A DNA stretch of 64,000 bases from Paramarasmius palmivorus (GCA_037176845.1 JAYKXP010000127.1:62001-126000); one strand, 5' to 3'. Shown: positions 12,245 through 25,466, counted from the stretch's first letter. The notes: generated from the letters alone by a model not told the origin. Numbers and translations: made by a program.

Positions 12245-12680
12245 TTTCTATTCTAGGTGATAGGCATGACCGGTCCGTCATACATCCGAAATTGTTGCCG
12301 CTGCGCAATTGAGTCGTTACTGTGCCCGTACTGACCTATACTTGACTTGTTGACGACTCCTTGGTCTACAAAAGCGCCGACCTTCCCGTCAAACGAGCGA
12401 TAATCATTGCCTGCAGTACGCGCCATTAGCAAGCCATTACTGACGGGTGAAAACCCGCACCGACCTGTACCCGGCTTGTTGACGACAGAGAGAGTTCGCC
12501 CACTCATAGCTTGCAGATTAGAGAGATTCCCGAAAATGTTGGAGAGTAAACGTGTCCGGATCGGTGATACTGATAGGTTTGACCCAGCTTGTATCTAGGT
12601 GGGTTTGACCCGACCTGTGTCGACCTAAGTAGGTACCCACTAAATTCCGTGTCAATCCTTTGCGACCTGAAGTTCGGGGT
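12245..12680. repeat. Intergenic imperfect repeats, including GGTTTGACCC motifs
   Basis: Two diverged copies of a block ending CTTGTTGACGAC lie at about 12300-12357 and 12425-12485. Two further GGTTTGACCC motifs follow at about 12576 and 12601. The same motif ends both copies of the dispersed repeat at 4.5 kb and 35.08 kb. No coding frame is convincing here. Confidence 0.5.
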
Positions 12681-13153
12681 TTGAGCGAAGTGCATACAGC
12701 AGGGTAGAGTGTGATGGACGAGATGAGAAGAGACAAGAACTTGAAGTGCCGCTTCTGAGACTGCTCAACGTCATGGCACGTGGAGAAATCATTTTTCAAA
12801 GTCCGCTAAACGCCAAGCAAAGCAGTCTCTGACGCTTCGAGCGAGGTCAATCCTCCTCACCTCAGGCCTCAGACCAATGGTTCAGATCAACTCTGGATCA
12901 TTGAGGCCTTCAATTGGTGTCTGACGGCTGGCTATCTCCTTCTACCCCTTCTCCCTGGATCATATCTCTACATCCTAAATCTTGGTTTCATTGGCTCGAG
13001 GATAGCAATGATCTTGCTATTTTTTCAATCGTAGTGAGTACCATCTAACTGTGTCGGCTCTTCACGGAAACTAATATTTGCATAGACTTTAATTCCTCTC
13101 CCTGGCCCACGTGGTGCACGAGGCCTTTCCCTCACGGAGATTTCTTTTAATTT

Positions 13154-13646
13154 ATGTCTGATGCACTCACGCATCTTTCAGTACCTCGCTTGGTGTCATC
13201 TTTCTACTCCTCCAGATCATTAATTTTCATTTTGACGGGTTTCTTTTTGGATGAAATCGAAAGGGTGTACGCCTTGGTCGATGCTCATTATACGAATGTG
13301 AGTTTTGCGCTCTCCTTCGGTCTCCCTTCCTCAATTCTTCCTCTCACGATCAGCTACAAGCAAAGTATGAGAGGGAACTTGAATCGAACGATGTGGAGAT
13401 TGCATACCTGAAGGCACAGCTTGAACGGGAGCAGGAATGCCGCAGAATGGACATTTTGCTCAAAGATGACGAGATTGAGCGCCTTTGGGGTATGGCAAAA
13501 CGGTTTCTAGATGTAGTAGAAGGCGCTCATGAGGCGGAAGGTAGCAAGAGTAAGCGATTACTAGTGAGCGAGATCCTCGTCGTCGAGGTATGCGTCACTC
13601 ATGCATTTCATTATCAGCGCGGACCGCGAACGATACATCAAACGTG
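13154..13646 (+). CDS. Short coiled-coil exons, gene limits uncertain
   Basis: Two exons separated by a probable intron (about 13299-13354) read DEIERVYALVDAHYTN and then LQAKYERELESNDVEIAYLK, continuing through a glutamate/lysine-rich coiled coil to LLVSEILVVE. The start at 13154 is a guess. The exons may be the N-terminal part of the Brr6-like gene that follows, or a separate small gene. Upstream, about 12900-13030, a hydrophobic frame (WCLTAGYLLLPLLPGSYL) could be an additional exon. Confidence 0.4.
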
Positions 13647-13688
13647 ACAACACGCCTTGTCACATTCCATTGAACAAAGAACATTGGT

Positions 13689-14283
13689 CCACATAACAGG
13701 AACCTTCTTCAATTACCACCATCACCCCTACCACGCCTACGCAATATCGAATATGCGTTCGTTCTTCGCAAGACCAAGCTCGAGCACTTTACGGTTGAGT
13801 CCCTATCATCTTTCGATTTATTACTTTCTGACATCGTTCTCCCCACTGCAATCGCTAGCAAACTGGTAGTGATGGGTCTTATTGTAACTTTCATTGTTGT
13901 TGCCGGGGACGTGGTCTCAGAAACCATTGAGGACATCAAGTATGATGTTGATCTAGCATATAAAGGTATGTAACCTTGGGGTTCGAGTCAGTATTTTGCT
14001 CATACTTCTATCCAGAAATAAAGGTTGAGGCTGCCATTTGCGCCCGCCGTTATCACGAAAACGCTTGCGACACCCCATCCGAGCTTTCGATTCTAAAGGC
14101 CCTGTGTAGCCAGTGGAAACTCTGCATGGAACGTTCGACCATCATCATACGAATCTTGCGCACTTTTGTCCAGCTTCTAGTATCAATTACATACAACTTT
14201 CATCTATTCTAGCCGCAAAATCTTTTGTCTTTTACCCTCTCATCGCTGAAGTTTCAAATGTACAGGCACTGACACAGCAATAG
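13689..14283 (+). CDS. Brr6/Brl1-like protein, copy 2, apparently C-terminally truncated
   Basis: A continuous frame from about 13703 runs through IEYAFVLRKTKLEHFTVE into a membrane segment (KLVVMGLIVTFIVVAG). After an intron (about 13965-14016) it gives EAAICARRYHENACD and LCSQWKLCMERS. These carry the four lumenal cysteines of the Brr6/Brl1 domain in the same spacing as copy 1. Copy 1 then has an amphipathic stretch and a second membrane segment. Here the frame either stops at 14210-14212 or, if spliced, ends ALTQQ at 14281-14283 without a clear second membrane helix. Loss of that helix would change topology, so this copy may be a pseudogene or may have a new role. Confidence 0.55.
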
Positions 14284-14399
14284 GTCGTCCATCCGAAAAA
14301 GAACAGTCTTCGAAACTGTACCATGTCGAGGCATTTCCGAACGCCAGAAACACCTATCCTTCGCAACCCCAGTCATTCCCATTTACATTTTCGGCCTTT

Positions 14400-17300
14400 T
14401 TGGCCCAAGAATCGCCAACCTATTCCTGCGCAAATAGCTCCCACTCTGATCCACTTCTCCATGAAGCTGGTTTACCCACAGGCGTTGCCGACTTTCCTCC
14501 CTCTCCTCTCGAGGCTGCGACAGGCTCGTTATCAGACGGATCAGAAGCTACATTTATTCCAGCCACCAATGTGCCTACAGGCATCTCCCAGTTCGACTTT
14601 CTTCAGCAAGGCTCACCTTCAACCGGCCGGGGCTCAGGCGCTCAGAATGGCCCTCTTCTCTCAGATGAAGCCGAGACGGCCAATGGGCCTCCAAGTGGTT
14701 TCAGCTACTTCCCTTCATCTCCAACCGAGGCAGAAACAGACATATCTCTTCCACCCGATCTGGACAATGACAATGGGTTCCCAGGTGGAGGCAGCTTTTC
14801 CACTTCTTTTGAGGCGACGACAGGCTCAGTCCCAGAGGCAGCAGGAGATCCTTTTATCCCATCAACCAACCAACCTACAGGCCTCTCTGAGTTCGACTTT
14901 CTCCACTCAGGCTCTTCAACAGCCTGGGTCCCAGGCGCTCAGAACGTCTCAAGTGAAACTGATGGGCCTCACGTCCATGTCGGGTCAATCCCGGAATCAT
15001 ATCTCCCGACCGACGCCGACACGGGCAACGTACCCACATGTGGCTCTGGCCTTCCTTTCTCTCCCACAAATGTTGCCGAACATTCATTCACTCAGGATCC
15101 TGATAACATATCCGAATTTCAATCACGGTCTTCCTCTTCCTTTCAACCGGCTGACATCCCCAATCACTCTTCATTTGGGGATATGTCTGAGTCCGTTTTT
15201 CACCAGCACACGAGCAACCACGTACCAGGTATTAGTGACTACCGACCCAATCATACGGAGTCCGAAACCTGGAATCCAGATGGACAACATTCCTTGATGT
15301 CAGATTACGATGCGGATGATGATACGTCAGACGATGAATCCGTCGTTTCACGGCAGTCGGTTCCGCAGCAGTTCTGCAACTCTCACCGTGAAGATGACTA
15401 TATGTCTGGGGGTTCACGGCGGAGGAGTGATTCCCCCGGTTCGGATATGTCTCTATCGGAGCCCTACAGCGGTCGTAGTCGTAGCCATCAACGTCATGGC
15501 TCGCAAACCTTTTCTCAACGTTCCTCATCCAGCGCCATTTATTCGCGATCACGATCAGGCTCCCTTGTACCTTCTATCCCTCATCAAGAGCAGCCATTTC
15601 ATTCCACAGAGCCTGGTGGTGAATATACCTCAATGAACGAACCACACACCTCTCCATCGCAAGCTGAGTTTATGCAGAGCCAGCAATACGATAGCGATGA
15701 TGATTCGCTATTCCAGTTCACAAGAGCATATGGCTCACGATCCCCGACACCCACGGCTAATCGCAGTGCATCCCCAACAGCAATACCTGACATTGCAGGT
15801 AACATTGACATGGAGGATGAGCACCCTTCATCTCAGAGCCATCCTCAAGTTCGCGACGAGTACCCCAGCGACGTGGAGTCTGTGTTTGCAGACCGCGAAC
15901 GATATTATTCTCGGTCCCCTAGCCCAGCGGATGATGGCCAGGTGCCACATATTGACACAAATTCCGAACGCCGACCGGAGTTTGGATACGGTCAGGAGGC
16001 ATCCAGTGCACCCGAAGTTGAGATGTCTATCGAGACTGAACATGGCCAAACGGGGCCTCGTACACCGGAGCTCGACATGTTAGTCGATGACAATGACTAC
16101 CGGACGCCTCAGGGCCCCGTCAACTCAAAAAAACGCAAACAACCGCTTTACGCAGATGACAGTGAAGCGGAGTCGGATTCGGTGGACAGGCTGAAGTATC
16201 AACATCGTCCTTATCCACCTCAAGCTCCCCAATCTCGTTCCCGAGACGCCGAGTGCGGTCCTACGGGACCTGACCCATCAAATGTAGCGTTCCTTCAGAG
16301 AGAGATTGATTGGTTGTTCGAGGAATGTAGAACAGGGGGCCTGGTAAGCGTTTTAAATCAAACATCAAGTTACACTAGAAATAACTGTTGCTCCCTTATC
16401 CAGAAAGAAAGAGTTCAGAAGGCCATACAATCAAGGGTCAGTAATCTTGAGTGGTTGGATGGTTCCTTCGATACTAACTATTCAACCACAGGACATGGAG
16501 AAGTACGCCATGCTTGGCATGCTCTATGCCGAATCTGGGTTACTTCGTGAAAACAACAAAGATGAAGACGCACTCCCGCCCCGCAAGCGCGCTAAAACAT
16601 CACGATGTCCTCCCATAACGCGTACGGAGGCAGAAGAAGAGTCATCTCGTGAAGAATGGCCATTGCCGCACCCTAGGGACGATGATATCAATGTCTTCTA
16701 CGCAGCTGTGCGGAAGGAGGTAAACAGATTGGTTCGGCCCAACAATGCCCCTTTACAAACGATCATGCCGCAGCACAGACAGGGATGGGAGCGAACCAGG
16801 AATGGTGGCCCCACAATTGACCACTTCACCCTCGAACTTGTCTCGGAGAACGTCTGGAACGAATGGAACAAAGAAGCCTGCAGAGTGTTTATTGAGGCTT
16901 TCATAAAAGTCGAAGGGCATGAGAACGATAGTCCTGAAGCTGTCACCTACGTGTTTCGCAATTATTTATCGAGCCTTCGGAAGGAATTACAAAATAAAGC
17001 GCCGCTCTCAGGACACCCGGAGGAGATGCAGAGAGAAAGAAGAGTTCAGCGACGTCGTAATGTAAGTACTTCTCCATCAACAGCTAGTGCTAGGCTAACG
17101 AGTCGACAGATTTGCAACCGCCGGGTTCGTCAATTACGCTATCGAGTCAAAGAGAAAGATAACAAGGCTAGCATGGCACATTTAGCCGGCGTAGCTAAGT
17201 ATCTGACATTAGACGTGAACAGCGGTGACGAATCGGAGACCGTGAATAATACCCAAAAGTATTATGTCACAAACCCTGAATGGCGATCGCCCCAGCTCGC

Positions 17301-17696
17301 ACATCTACTTCACTGCCTCAGTGCACTTCACCTTGAATTCAAATATCACGGAAACGGAAAATACGACCCCGGCCCGTTCCCCGCTGCTCGCCATGCCTCC
17401 GATCGCCGGGACACGATGTTCAATGCTGCGCCGAAAAAGTTGCCAGTGAACTGGTACAACCCAACCTGGCTGAATGCTGTTCCCGGCCGCCAGGAGGAAT
17501 TGCAAGTCAAGCCAGCTGCCAGCCTCCATCTCCCACCTCACCTTGAACAGTGAGTGACTTGTATGAGAGTCGCGTCCAATGGTTTTTCTGACAATCTATC
17601 TGTAGGCTTGCAGGATGGTTCCTTCATGTAAAGAATAGAAAAACTCTGCCATTAGCTCCAGGTCACCCCTTAGTAACATCTACGTATACACCATAA
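14400..17696 (+). CDS. Large orphan protein with disordered N-terminal half (about 1025 residues)
   Basis: Five exons with matching phases: 14400-16343, 16404-16436, 16492-17061, 17110-17549 and 17606-17696. All introns are 48-60 bp. The first 600 residues are rich in Ser, Pro, Thr and acidic residues. They hold an imperfect internal duplication of about 100 residues (PTGISQFDFLQQGS and PTGLSEFDFLHSGS), then Arg-Ser clusters (SRSRSG, YYSRSPSP). The basic motifs KKRKQP and PPRKRAK look like nuclear signals. The C-terminal 380 residues are ordered, with charged helices (ERRVQRRRN, RRVRQLRYRVKEKDNK) and a conserved-looking end (WYNPTWLN...LPPHLEQLAGW). I recognise no domain of known function. 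Nuclear, DNA- or RNA-associated action is only suggested by composition. Confidence 0.7.
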
Positions 17697-17993
17697 AACT
17701 CGAAAGTATCATAATTGTCTATAAGAATCAAATGAGACACGGCCATTTCCACTTTCATAGAGGCTAGGGTCCTATTAGGTTCTGGCGCTTGTACTAGTGT
17801 GCAACTCACGGGGTACAGCAAGGGTACAACTTTACTCTCAGGGCATCGGGGTGAGTACACAGGACAGAACATTGATTCTCAGCATGAATTTAAATGATGC
17901 TGTCATCACCTGTTTATCTACAACGACGAGCATGCGAACGATGTTTCAGGCAACAAGAAATAAGCCATGATGACCAAGAAGCGAAACGGGATA

Positions 17994-20245
17994 TCAGATA
18001 CGCGCTGCGGCCCTAATCATAACCATACTCTTGGGGTCAAGGTAGCGACGATTCGGACCTAAAGTAGTGTGATTAGCATGGGACCAGTAGGACCGCATTC
18101 AATGCGCTATACCTGCATAGGTATCGTTCGGGGCAGGACATTTGACATGCTTGATGATATCGCGTGTAAGCGTGTTATTTGCGCATTGTTGAGATAGGTT
18201 CCAACGCATATCGACTGCTGTGAAGAGTTATAACTTAATCTCACATGGTGATGTTAAATATTGCCCACCTGTACCGAAGAGCTTCGCAATCTGTCTCTCT
18301 GCACTCTGAATGGAATCCAAATCACCGCAACGGTACAAATACCTGGACCAGCGATCCCAAAGCCAGGCAGCTTCTTGACATGTGAAGTTATCCGCCACGG
18401 TTTCCAATGAGGCTTTGGAATCTAAGGGAAAGTGAGTTGGTTTGAGATACAAGGATAATGAAGATAAACCTACGAGATTTCTTGTTGACAGCAATAACCC
18501 AGTCCAGATAACACGTCACATAGTCTATATCCTTCGAAAACAGTTTCATTCCATTCTCAAAATCCAACACGTCATCTGTAGTGCCTCCGAAACTGAGCAC
18601 CATCTTGCCCACTTCCTCATATACTGGCACCAAGCCACCATCCTTTGTCACTTGGCTGAACACAGAACAAGTTCCAGTTAGGCCTTCGGTGCGATAGATC
18701 AGACGCATGTACACATGATATAGGCGAGCCCAAAATCTCTGGAGACATCGGCTACTCCGAGGATAGAGCCTCCTTGAAAGCAATAAACAGCTCCTTGTGG
18801 ATCTGTTTAACTTGACTGATGTCACCTCTAGCCTCTAACACCTCGGCGAGAGCAAAGTTCAAAAGTAGACTGACGACAGAATAAGAAACCGGTCACAACC
18901 GAGATGTGATTGAATTCGTACCTGGCGTTGTTTCCTTGAATACCCTCTCGCAGCTTCACAAGGGCCTCGTCGACATCACCGAGCCTAGTCAACCCCTTGT
19001 ACTTCGTGTACCTAAGAAGGAAGGGAGCATGAAGATCAATATAAGTAGGCAAAGGCATTTACGCACCACATCTCCGGGAATATCTCATTCTAATATTAGT
19101 CTTTCGATAAGCATTCTGTACCCAATGGTTGTATGCCATCGCGTTCTCTCTCGCAGCTGAAGGGGATCGCCTTCCCACAGTAGATAAGCCTCCCATTTCT
19201 TCGCCATTCCTCGTTTGAGACAAGCAAGCGGAGGGGCGGGCAGCTAAACCATATCTCCTGAAAAATCAAGGGGCTGTCGGCCAAGAATCGTTCGGGGGTA
19301 CAGGATTTCACAGTAGTGTTGGAGCTGGTAGCGAACTCTGAGAGCTTGAACGTGAGCTTCCTCAAGCTGGGCTGCTACATCATCAACGGTAGTGACGTGA
19401 TGGCGACGTTCAAAAACCCGTAATCTGGACCAGAAATGAGGCAGGTCTGTGAGAGGTATCTTTACCACCTCATGCAAAGTATCACGTAAAAGCTGATATT
19501 CTCCTTCCTGTGGGCAATGCATAAGTAGACGTCAAGTGTTAAGCTGACTTCGCACCTCTTCTAGTATATCCAAATATTGATACCATAAATCATGACTTTC
19601 ACTTTCCTGCCCTACTAACTCCCGAACAGATCGATAGGCTTCTCGAATCGGACAAATGTTATGCTCTCTGCGAAATGCCTAAGTATTCTTCTCATTCACA
19701 ACCTTGCTGACTCACCTCATGTAGAGAATACATAGAGCGACGGAAGGAAACCTCATATATGACTTGAATAGCTCCGCTATTTTGTCTGTAGTATAAGGGC
19801 TATCACGAGCTTACGCCCTCTTTAGGTAGGCCACTTGGATCGCAGACTTGTAGAAACTAATCAATGAGCAACTGGGTCAATGAGGGCCAGAAGAGACTAC
19901 ACGTACAGTAGGAAAGCATTCGAGGGCCGACTCATAGATTTCGAGAGACTGTTTGGTAGAAGTATCGGTGTGTCCGGCACAGGACAAAATATCAACCCAT
20001 TTTTCTTCTCGAGGATTGCCCTTGAGACGTTGAAGAAGCTCGCCGATATCGATACTGGAGAAATCTTGACGAGGGTTGGTAAATACCTGAAATTGAGTTG
20101 AATACGTGAGGAACTAGAAAGAGGTGGTAGGCAGGTGGTGGGAATTGGGAAGGTAGAAAAGAAGAATTTACTGGGAAAATGCGTGAATGAGAATACCCTC
20201 AATCACAACCCGGGCCACGATGCCGCCCTCATTCGCACCACTCAT
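17994..20245 (-). CDS. HAT-repeat protein, Rna14/CstF-77-like (mRNA 3'-end processing)
   Basis: Many short minus-strand exons encode half-a-TPR (HAT) repeats in the order known for Rna14/CstF-77. These are SLEIYESALECFPTV; DLWYQYLDILEE; LRDTLHEVVKIPLTDLPHFW; MAKKWEAYLLWEGDPLQLRE; YTKYKGLTRLGDVDEAL; FENGMKLFSKDIDYVTCYLD; and WLWDRWSRYLYRCGDLDSIQ. The family forms the dimeric scaffold of cleavage factor IA/CstF, which acts on pre-mRNA in the nucleus. The end YLDPKSMVMIRAAARI and a stop at 17994-17996 close the model. The start at 20245 and the exons around 19180-19250 and 19680-19900 are not settled. The protein looks shorter than typical Rna14, so it may be a divergent paralogue or decaying copy rather than the essential gene. 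Confidence 0.6.
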
Positions 20246-20843
20246 AATATCTTATCGTCCCTACTACTAGTAGCAGGTAGAAAGTACTACAATGTCCTTT
20301 CAAATGATGGAGAACTAGTGAATCTCTGAAGTGCTCGCCTTCGCGCTAAGATAGATTAGCACTCATTGCCGCCGGGATTTGCCACAATGCCGAAAGTTGA
20401 TAGTGAGTAAGCATCGTATCACCTGCTTAAGACGCTTAGCGCTTAGCACCTTCCCTCGTCTCCTTGCTGGCAGTGGTTTGAAACCAGGTCAAACCTGGTC
20501 TCATGTACTTGGCCTGCTTTTGATCGTGGCTTGGATCAATTCCGTCCTGTTCAAATAGCTATGCTATGGCTTGTTAAACCATTCACGGTCTAGTTCGGGA
20601 GTTCACTCAGTCGTCCCCTGCTTTAGAGACCGGTCTTTACTAGTACCATGGTCCATCACTGCCTAACAACTTGGACTATCCCCAGAAATTGTGAGACCTA
20701 CTCCATTTCTCACTCCACTTATCATGCTTATTCCCAATTTCGGATGATCTGACAGAATCTCAGTACAAGCCATGTGATCACTTCGCAACTTATCCTTATC
20801 ATCCTCAAGGCCTCATTCGTGACTGTCTCAGACCTCCCCTTGG

Positions 20844-23800
20844 ATGCGTGCTTACCTCAAAAATGGCATCGCGGTGGGGCAACGTCCTAAGCCAACCGCC
20901 GGGGTATACCATGTCTGCGATTGTTACGATTGTGCCCAGTTTGGCTCGGTTCAAATGCCTGAGGGGAAGGGCCGAATCTTCTTCTCGCACCCTGAATATA
21001 GGGAACACCGGGCTGAAGTCAAGCATCGTGAAAGGAGCAAACCAGACACCCCAGTTCTTTCGGAGGAGACAATCAGCACTGCGAATACCCCATCCGCTGC
21101 TATTCCTATGGTCACCGTCCTCGACCGCTATCCAATCGTTGCAACCAAGTCACCTCAGGAAGAAACGAGATCCGGTTCCTCTACTATCACCGATCCTTTT
21201 ACCACCGACAATTCCTCTGTCCTCGCCGAAGTTCATCCACCACTTGAAACATCGCAACGAGTCACAGAAATCCACCTTAAACTATCCCAGCTTCAGCAAG
21301 ACCCACGCAAGTTCTGGGATCGTTCGACCGTGCATTTCGACACTGATCCTGCGATAGTTCCTTGCTTCGATCAGTGCCCCAGTCACCCGTCGTTGCGCCA
21401 GAGCGATCCATTTAACTCCGATGTGTTCGCTCTTCAATGCTGGCTGCAGGAGCAATCGCTTTTCATCGAGGATCTACTTCCAGCCATTAAACATCATCCT
21501 AATACGCATTTTCGCCTGAAAGTGACCACGATTCAGCGGATGCTAGCTTCCGCCGAAGAGCAGGTCTGGTCAGAATTGAGGGAGGAGTGGATTCATCAGT
21601 GGCATATACGATGGACGAGGAAGCAAATACGAGTGGTACCACAGCGTGAGTACAGGCTCGACTTGCGTTCATTCTGTTCATGAACTGACATATATACAGG
21701 ACCTTCGTTCTGGGACTTCGATCCTGCGGAGCAGATCTTCTTAGCCATATGGCTACTATCATCCGTCCTGCATCTATTTTGCGATGTCTCTATGGACCGG
21801 ATGAAATTTGTTATGGGAATGTTACGCATCATCGGCATGATTTCGGGAAAAGGGCAACAAGAGCTTGATGCACAGATTCCCATCGACACTCGGACGCTCA
21901 TGGACAGAATGGCATTGGAGGCGTCTGCCACGGAGTTCGTTTGCTGTCCAAGGTGCTTCCAGTTGTATCCTCTAGATGCCTACCCCGAGAAATGCACAAA
22001 TAAAGCTTCGCCTACGAGCGTAGCCTGCAATCGCAGGCTTAAATCAGCTCGGCTCGTACACAAAGGCCAACGTATCGCTCCTGTCCGCACCTTTCAGTAT
22101 AACGACCTGCGCCAGTGGATCTCCTGGATGTATAATCGGCCAGAGATAGAATCTATACTTGATCAGCCCCTGCGGCGAGAATTCAAGCCTGCCCAGCCAA
22201 TGAAAGACGTGTGGGATGGAGAAATGGTCCGTACTTTCCTTGGCCCGGACGGAAAGACGCTGTTCTGCGATGCTCCGCCTGACGAGGGACGTCTCCTCTT
22301 CACTCTTAACTGCGACTACTTCTCCCCGCACGGGAACAAGCAGGCAGGGAAGAAAGTCAGTGTTGGTGGTATATATCTGGTATGCCTGAACCTCCCCCCG
22401 TCTATGCGCTATAAGCCGGAGAATATGTTCCTCGTTGGTGTCATCCCTGGTCCAAAGGAGCCCTCATTCCAACAGATCAATTACATCCTCAAACCACTGG
22501 TTGATGATCTGCTTGGTTTATGGAGCACCGGCGTCTTCATTAGCCGGACACCGAAGTATCCATATGGTCGTCCAGTGCGCGGTGCGCTGGCTGCATTAGT
22601 CTGTGATCTGCCAGCGGCACGCCTTTTAGCCGGATTCGCTCACCACTCCACCAAAGCGTTCGCTTGTTCAATGTGCGAAAATGGTGATCTGGACAACCTG
22701 GACGAGTCAACGTTTACCACCCGCTCTGCAATAGACCATCGCCGCAAGGCGCAAGCCTGGCTCAATGCCACCTCTGAGGAGGAAAGGGACGCTCTATTCA
22801 AAGCTAATGGTATACGATGGTCAGAGCTCTTACGTCTACCTTACTGGGATCCTGTCAATGACACCGTCATTGATAGTATGCACTGTTTCTATCTTCGCAT
22901 TCTTCAGCGCCATTGCAGAGACATATGGGGCATGGGTGTCAAGCTCGAGGATTGCGACGGGTTGTGGGATATACAGGAGCCATCAGAGGAGGAAAAGGAA
23001 TTAGGCTGGAAGGCACTACGATTTGGCTCTGTTTCTCAGCTAAAGCAGCAATCTCGGAAAGTTGTTCAGTTTCTAGCTGCGCAGCATGATCTAGATCATC
23101 GAGGTAACAAGGGCCAGGTCATCGCCCGACTGTTGCAGCTGGTGCGATATTTTGCTTCCTCGTTTGCGTTTAGTTCTCATAGGTGATACGATAGCGTGTT
23201 GACAAGCAATGGTTCACAAGCGATCAGATCCGACTTGACGACTCTCACGTGCGTACTTCCAAATCTCCCAAAGAGTCAGACGAAGGTCGCCCCGACACCT
23301 CGGACGGGATACCGCGCGATCCACGCCAAATTCTAGAAGGTGGCGGTACGAAGGCTGATTTACAAAAGTTCGATGTGACAGTACTTTTGGAGATAGCCTC
23401 AGAGTATGGCCTCGAAGTAAAAACTCCCGCCGGCAAGCCCTCAAAATCCAAGAAAAGGATTATTGATGCCTTGGTAGCGAAGGTATACAATCATGCTAAT
23501 CTTGATACTTGATACAGCCTGATACAAGTTATAGGCTCGTACAAAGAATGTCGAATCTTCTTCGCCAGCTGAAGCAGGGAACCCTTCCGGTATCACCGAA
23601 TCAGCCGAAGATGGCGACGCCCAGAATCTTCGCATCCTGGAAACTGCCTCTAAATCATCCATAAACCGGTTAACTCGAACGAAGCTGCGTGCTTTGTGTA
23701 TGTTCCTAAAGTCTGGACAACGCGCGACCACCGGTTGCGAAACAGATTATAGGAATATTCTTATTGAAGACGTCGATACAACGTCCGACAACAGCGATAA

Positions 23801-25412
23801 CGAGGATCATCAGGATACTGGCCGCTTCAGCGAGGAGAATAGTAGTCGCTATGACTCTGGGTCGGAACCTGGCGATATTGGAAATGACGACGACGGTCCT
23901 GATGTTCCTGGAAAGGCAGGTGAAATGCGAGCGTTTATTCATGAACAGGTATGGCGCCTGTCTACATCCGGTGGTTCTTCACTCATCAACCGTCATAGCG
24001 ATACATCCTTGGCTATACCAACGAAAAGGGGAAAATACTGAGGAAGGCCTCTAGGCAAAAAACAGGAGTCCTTGGAAAGAACACCCTGGCTGAAATCAGG
24101 AAGGACATGGATCGATTAAAGCTGCCATCATGGGTCCCTAAAGCCCCTAGTCACCCTGGAGAAGCTGCCTACGGCAAATTCAGTGCTGATCAATGGCGCT
24201 CCTTCTGTACGGTCAACTTACCAATTACTCTGACACGGCTTTGGGGTTACGAGGAACCAGGTTCGCGGAAGAATATCATGCTAAGGCACTTCATGCACCT
24301 TGTTAACGCTGTCCGGCTGGCGAACATGCGAGTTATTTCCGAGGATGAAATTGCTGCTTTTGAGAGCTCCTACCGTGCGTACGTTACAAACCTAAAGGAA
24401 ATCTACCCTCATACCACAATCTCACCGTATCAACATTTGGCCCTTCATTTCGGTACACTCCTTCGACGATTTGGCCCTGTGCATTCCTGGAGATGCTTTC
24501 CTTTCGAGCGCTATAATTATCTTCTGCAACAGGTGCCTACGAACTCACGCATGGGTATGTTCTCTGATGTGTTGCTTTTTCTATTCAGTTCCTCACCTTC
24601 GCTCAGGAGACATCGAAAAATCAATGTTCACACATTTTTGTCGAACGCAAAAGCTGAAGGCCATCTTTCACACAAAAACACTTCCTCCTCAACTTTCAAA
24701 GGCAGTCCCTTTGTTCGAGCAGACATTCGACCGTGATTTACGTGGTACCCGCATAGGCGACGCTCTGGCATTCGATGAGTACTTCGCTCAGTCACCTGAG
24801 CAAGTAGATTGGGCAAGCGTTCCGACAACCACGCTCAGCGCGGCTATTTGGCGCCAGGTCAGCACATATGTATCCTGTCTGTCAGGCGTAGTACCTGGAT
24901 CCCTCTCTCACAAGGTCTACCAACGAAAGAGAATTCAACGTCTGGATCTCACCTTTACGGACCAAGATGAAGCTTTTGCAGACGCCCAAGTAGTCTGCAA
25001 AGACCCCCAGTCCTCGACAGGCTGGTACCCCGGAACAATTTCCAAACTTTTCACGGCACGTTGGGAAGCAAATGGCGTTCAATGCACCAAAACGTTCGCT
25101 GTGCTGTCTCGGTATCGGCCTCTGAAAGGTGGAGACATAGCTGCCGATCCGTTCCGCAACTTTGGGTTAGCTGGTGGTCGTCTTTTCTACAAGGAGCCCA
25201 GGCCTGAAGTAGAGGTCGTACCATTAGAGGATGTGACCGCCCATTTCAGTTATCTCAGCCTAACGGTACCGCGGATAGATCGTGAAACAATACATGTTTT
25301 ACCTCAGTGGAAGGTAAGCGAATATCAATCCTTTGTCTCACTTATCGCTCAAGCCGGATTCTTTGATAGGGAGCTATCGACCAATAGTCCTGCCAGTAGC
25401 AGTTTAGTTTAG
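20844..25412 (+). mobile_element. Tnp2-like (En/Spm, CACTA-type) transposase gene
   Basis: An N-terminal CDCYDC cluster (MRAYLKNGIAVGQ start at 20844) is followed, after an intron (21646-21699), by a long exon. That exon carries CCPRCFQLYPL, then CDYFSPHG, then YLVCLNLPP, VGVIPGPKEPS, LKPLVDDLLGLW and ACSMCENGD, the order seen in Tnp2/Transposase_21 proteins. A SAP-like helix pair (DVTVLLEIASEYGLEV) lies in the middle. The C-terminal part (NIMLRHFMHLVNAVRLAN, PYQHLALHFG, FGPVHSWRCFPFERYN) matches the conserved downstream domain of these transposases. About six introns are needed. The frame is open throughout, so the copy may be recent or intact. I could not see CACTA-type termini or target duplications at either side, so the element's ends are unknown. 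Confidence 0.8.
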
Positions 25413-25466
25413 CATCACACTTCCTTTCGTAATCAATGATTCACCCCTTCTTTTACTTCTTGTTCG

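Noticed and set aside
14323..15297. 324-codon frame overlapping the large orphan
   Set aside because: It is a shifted reading of the low-complexity exon. The 14400 frame is longer, splices in phase through five exons and has nuclear-signal motifs.
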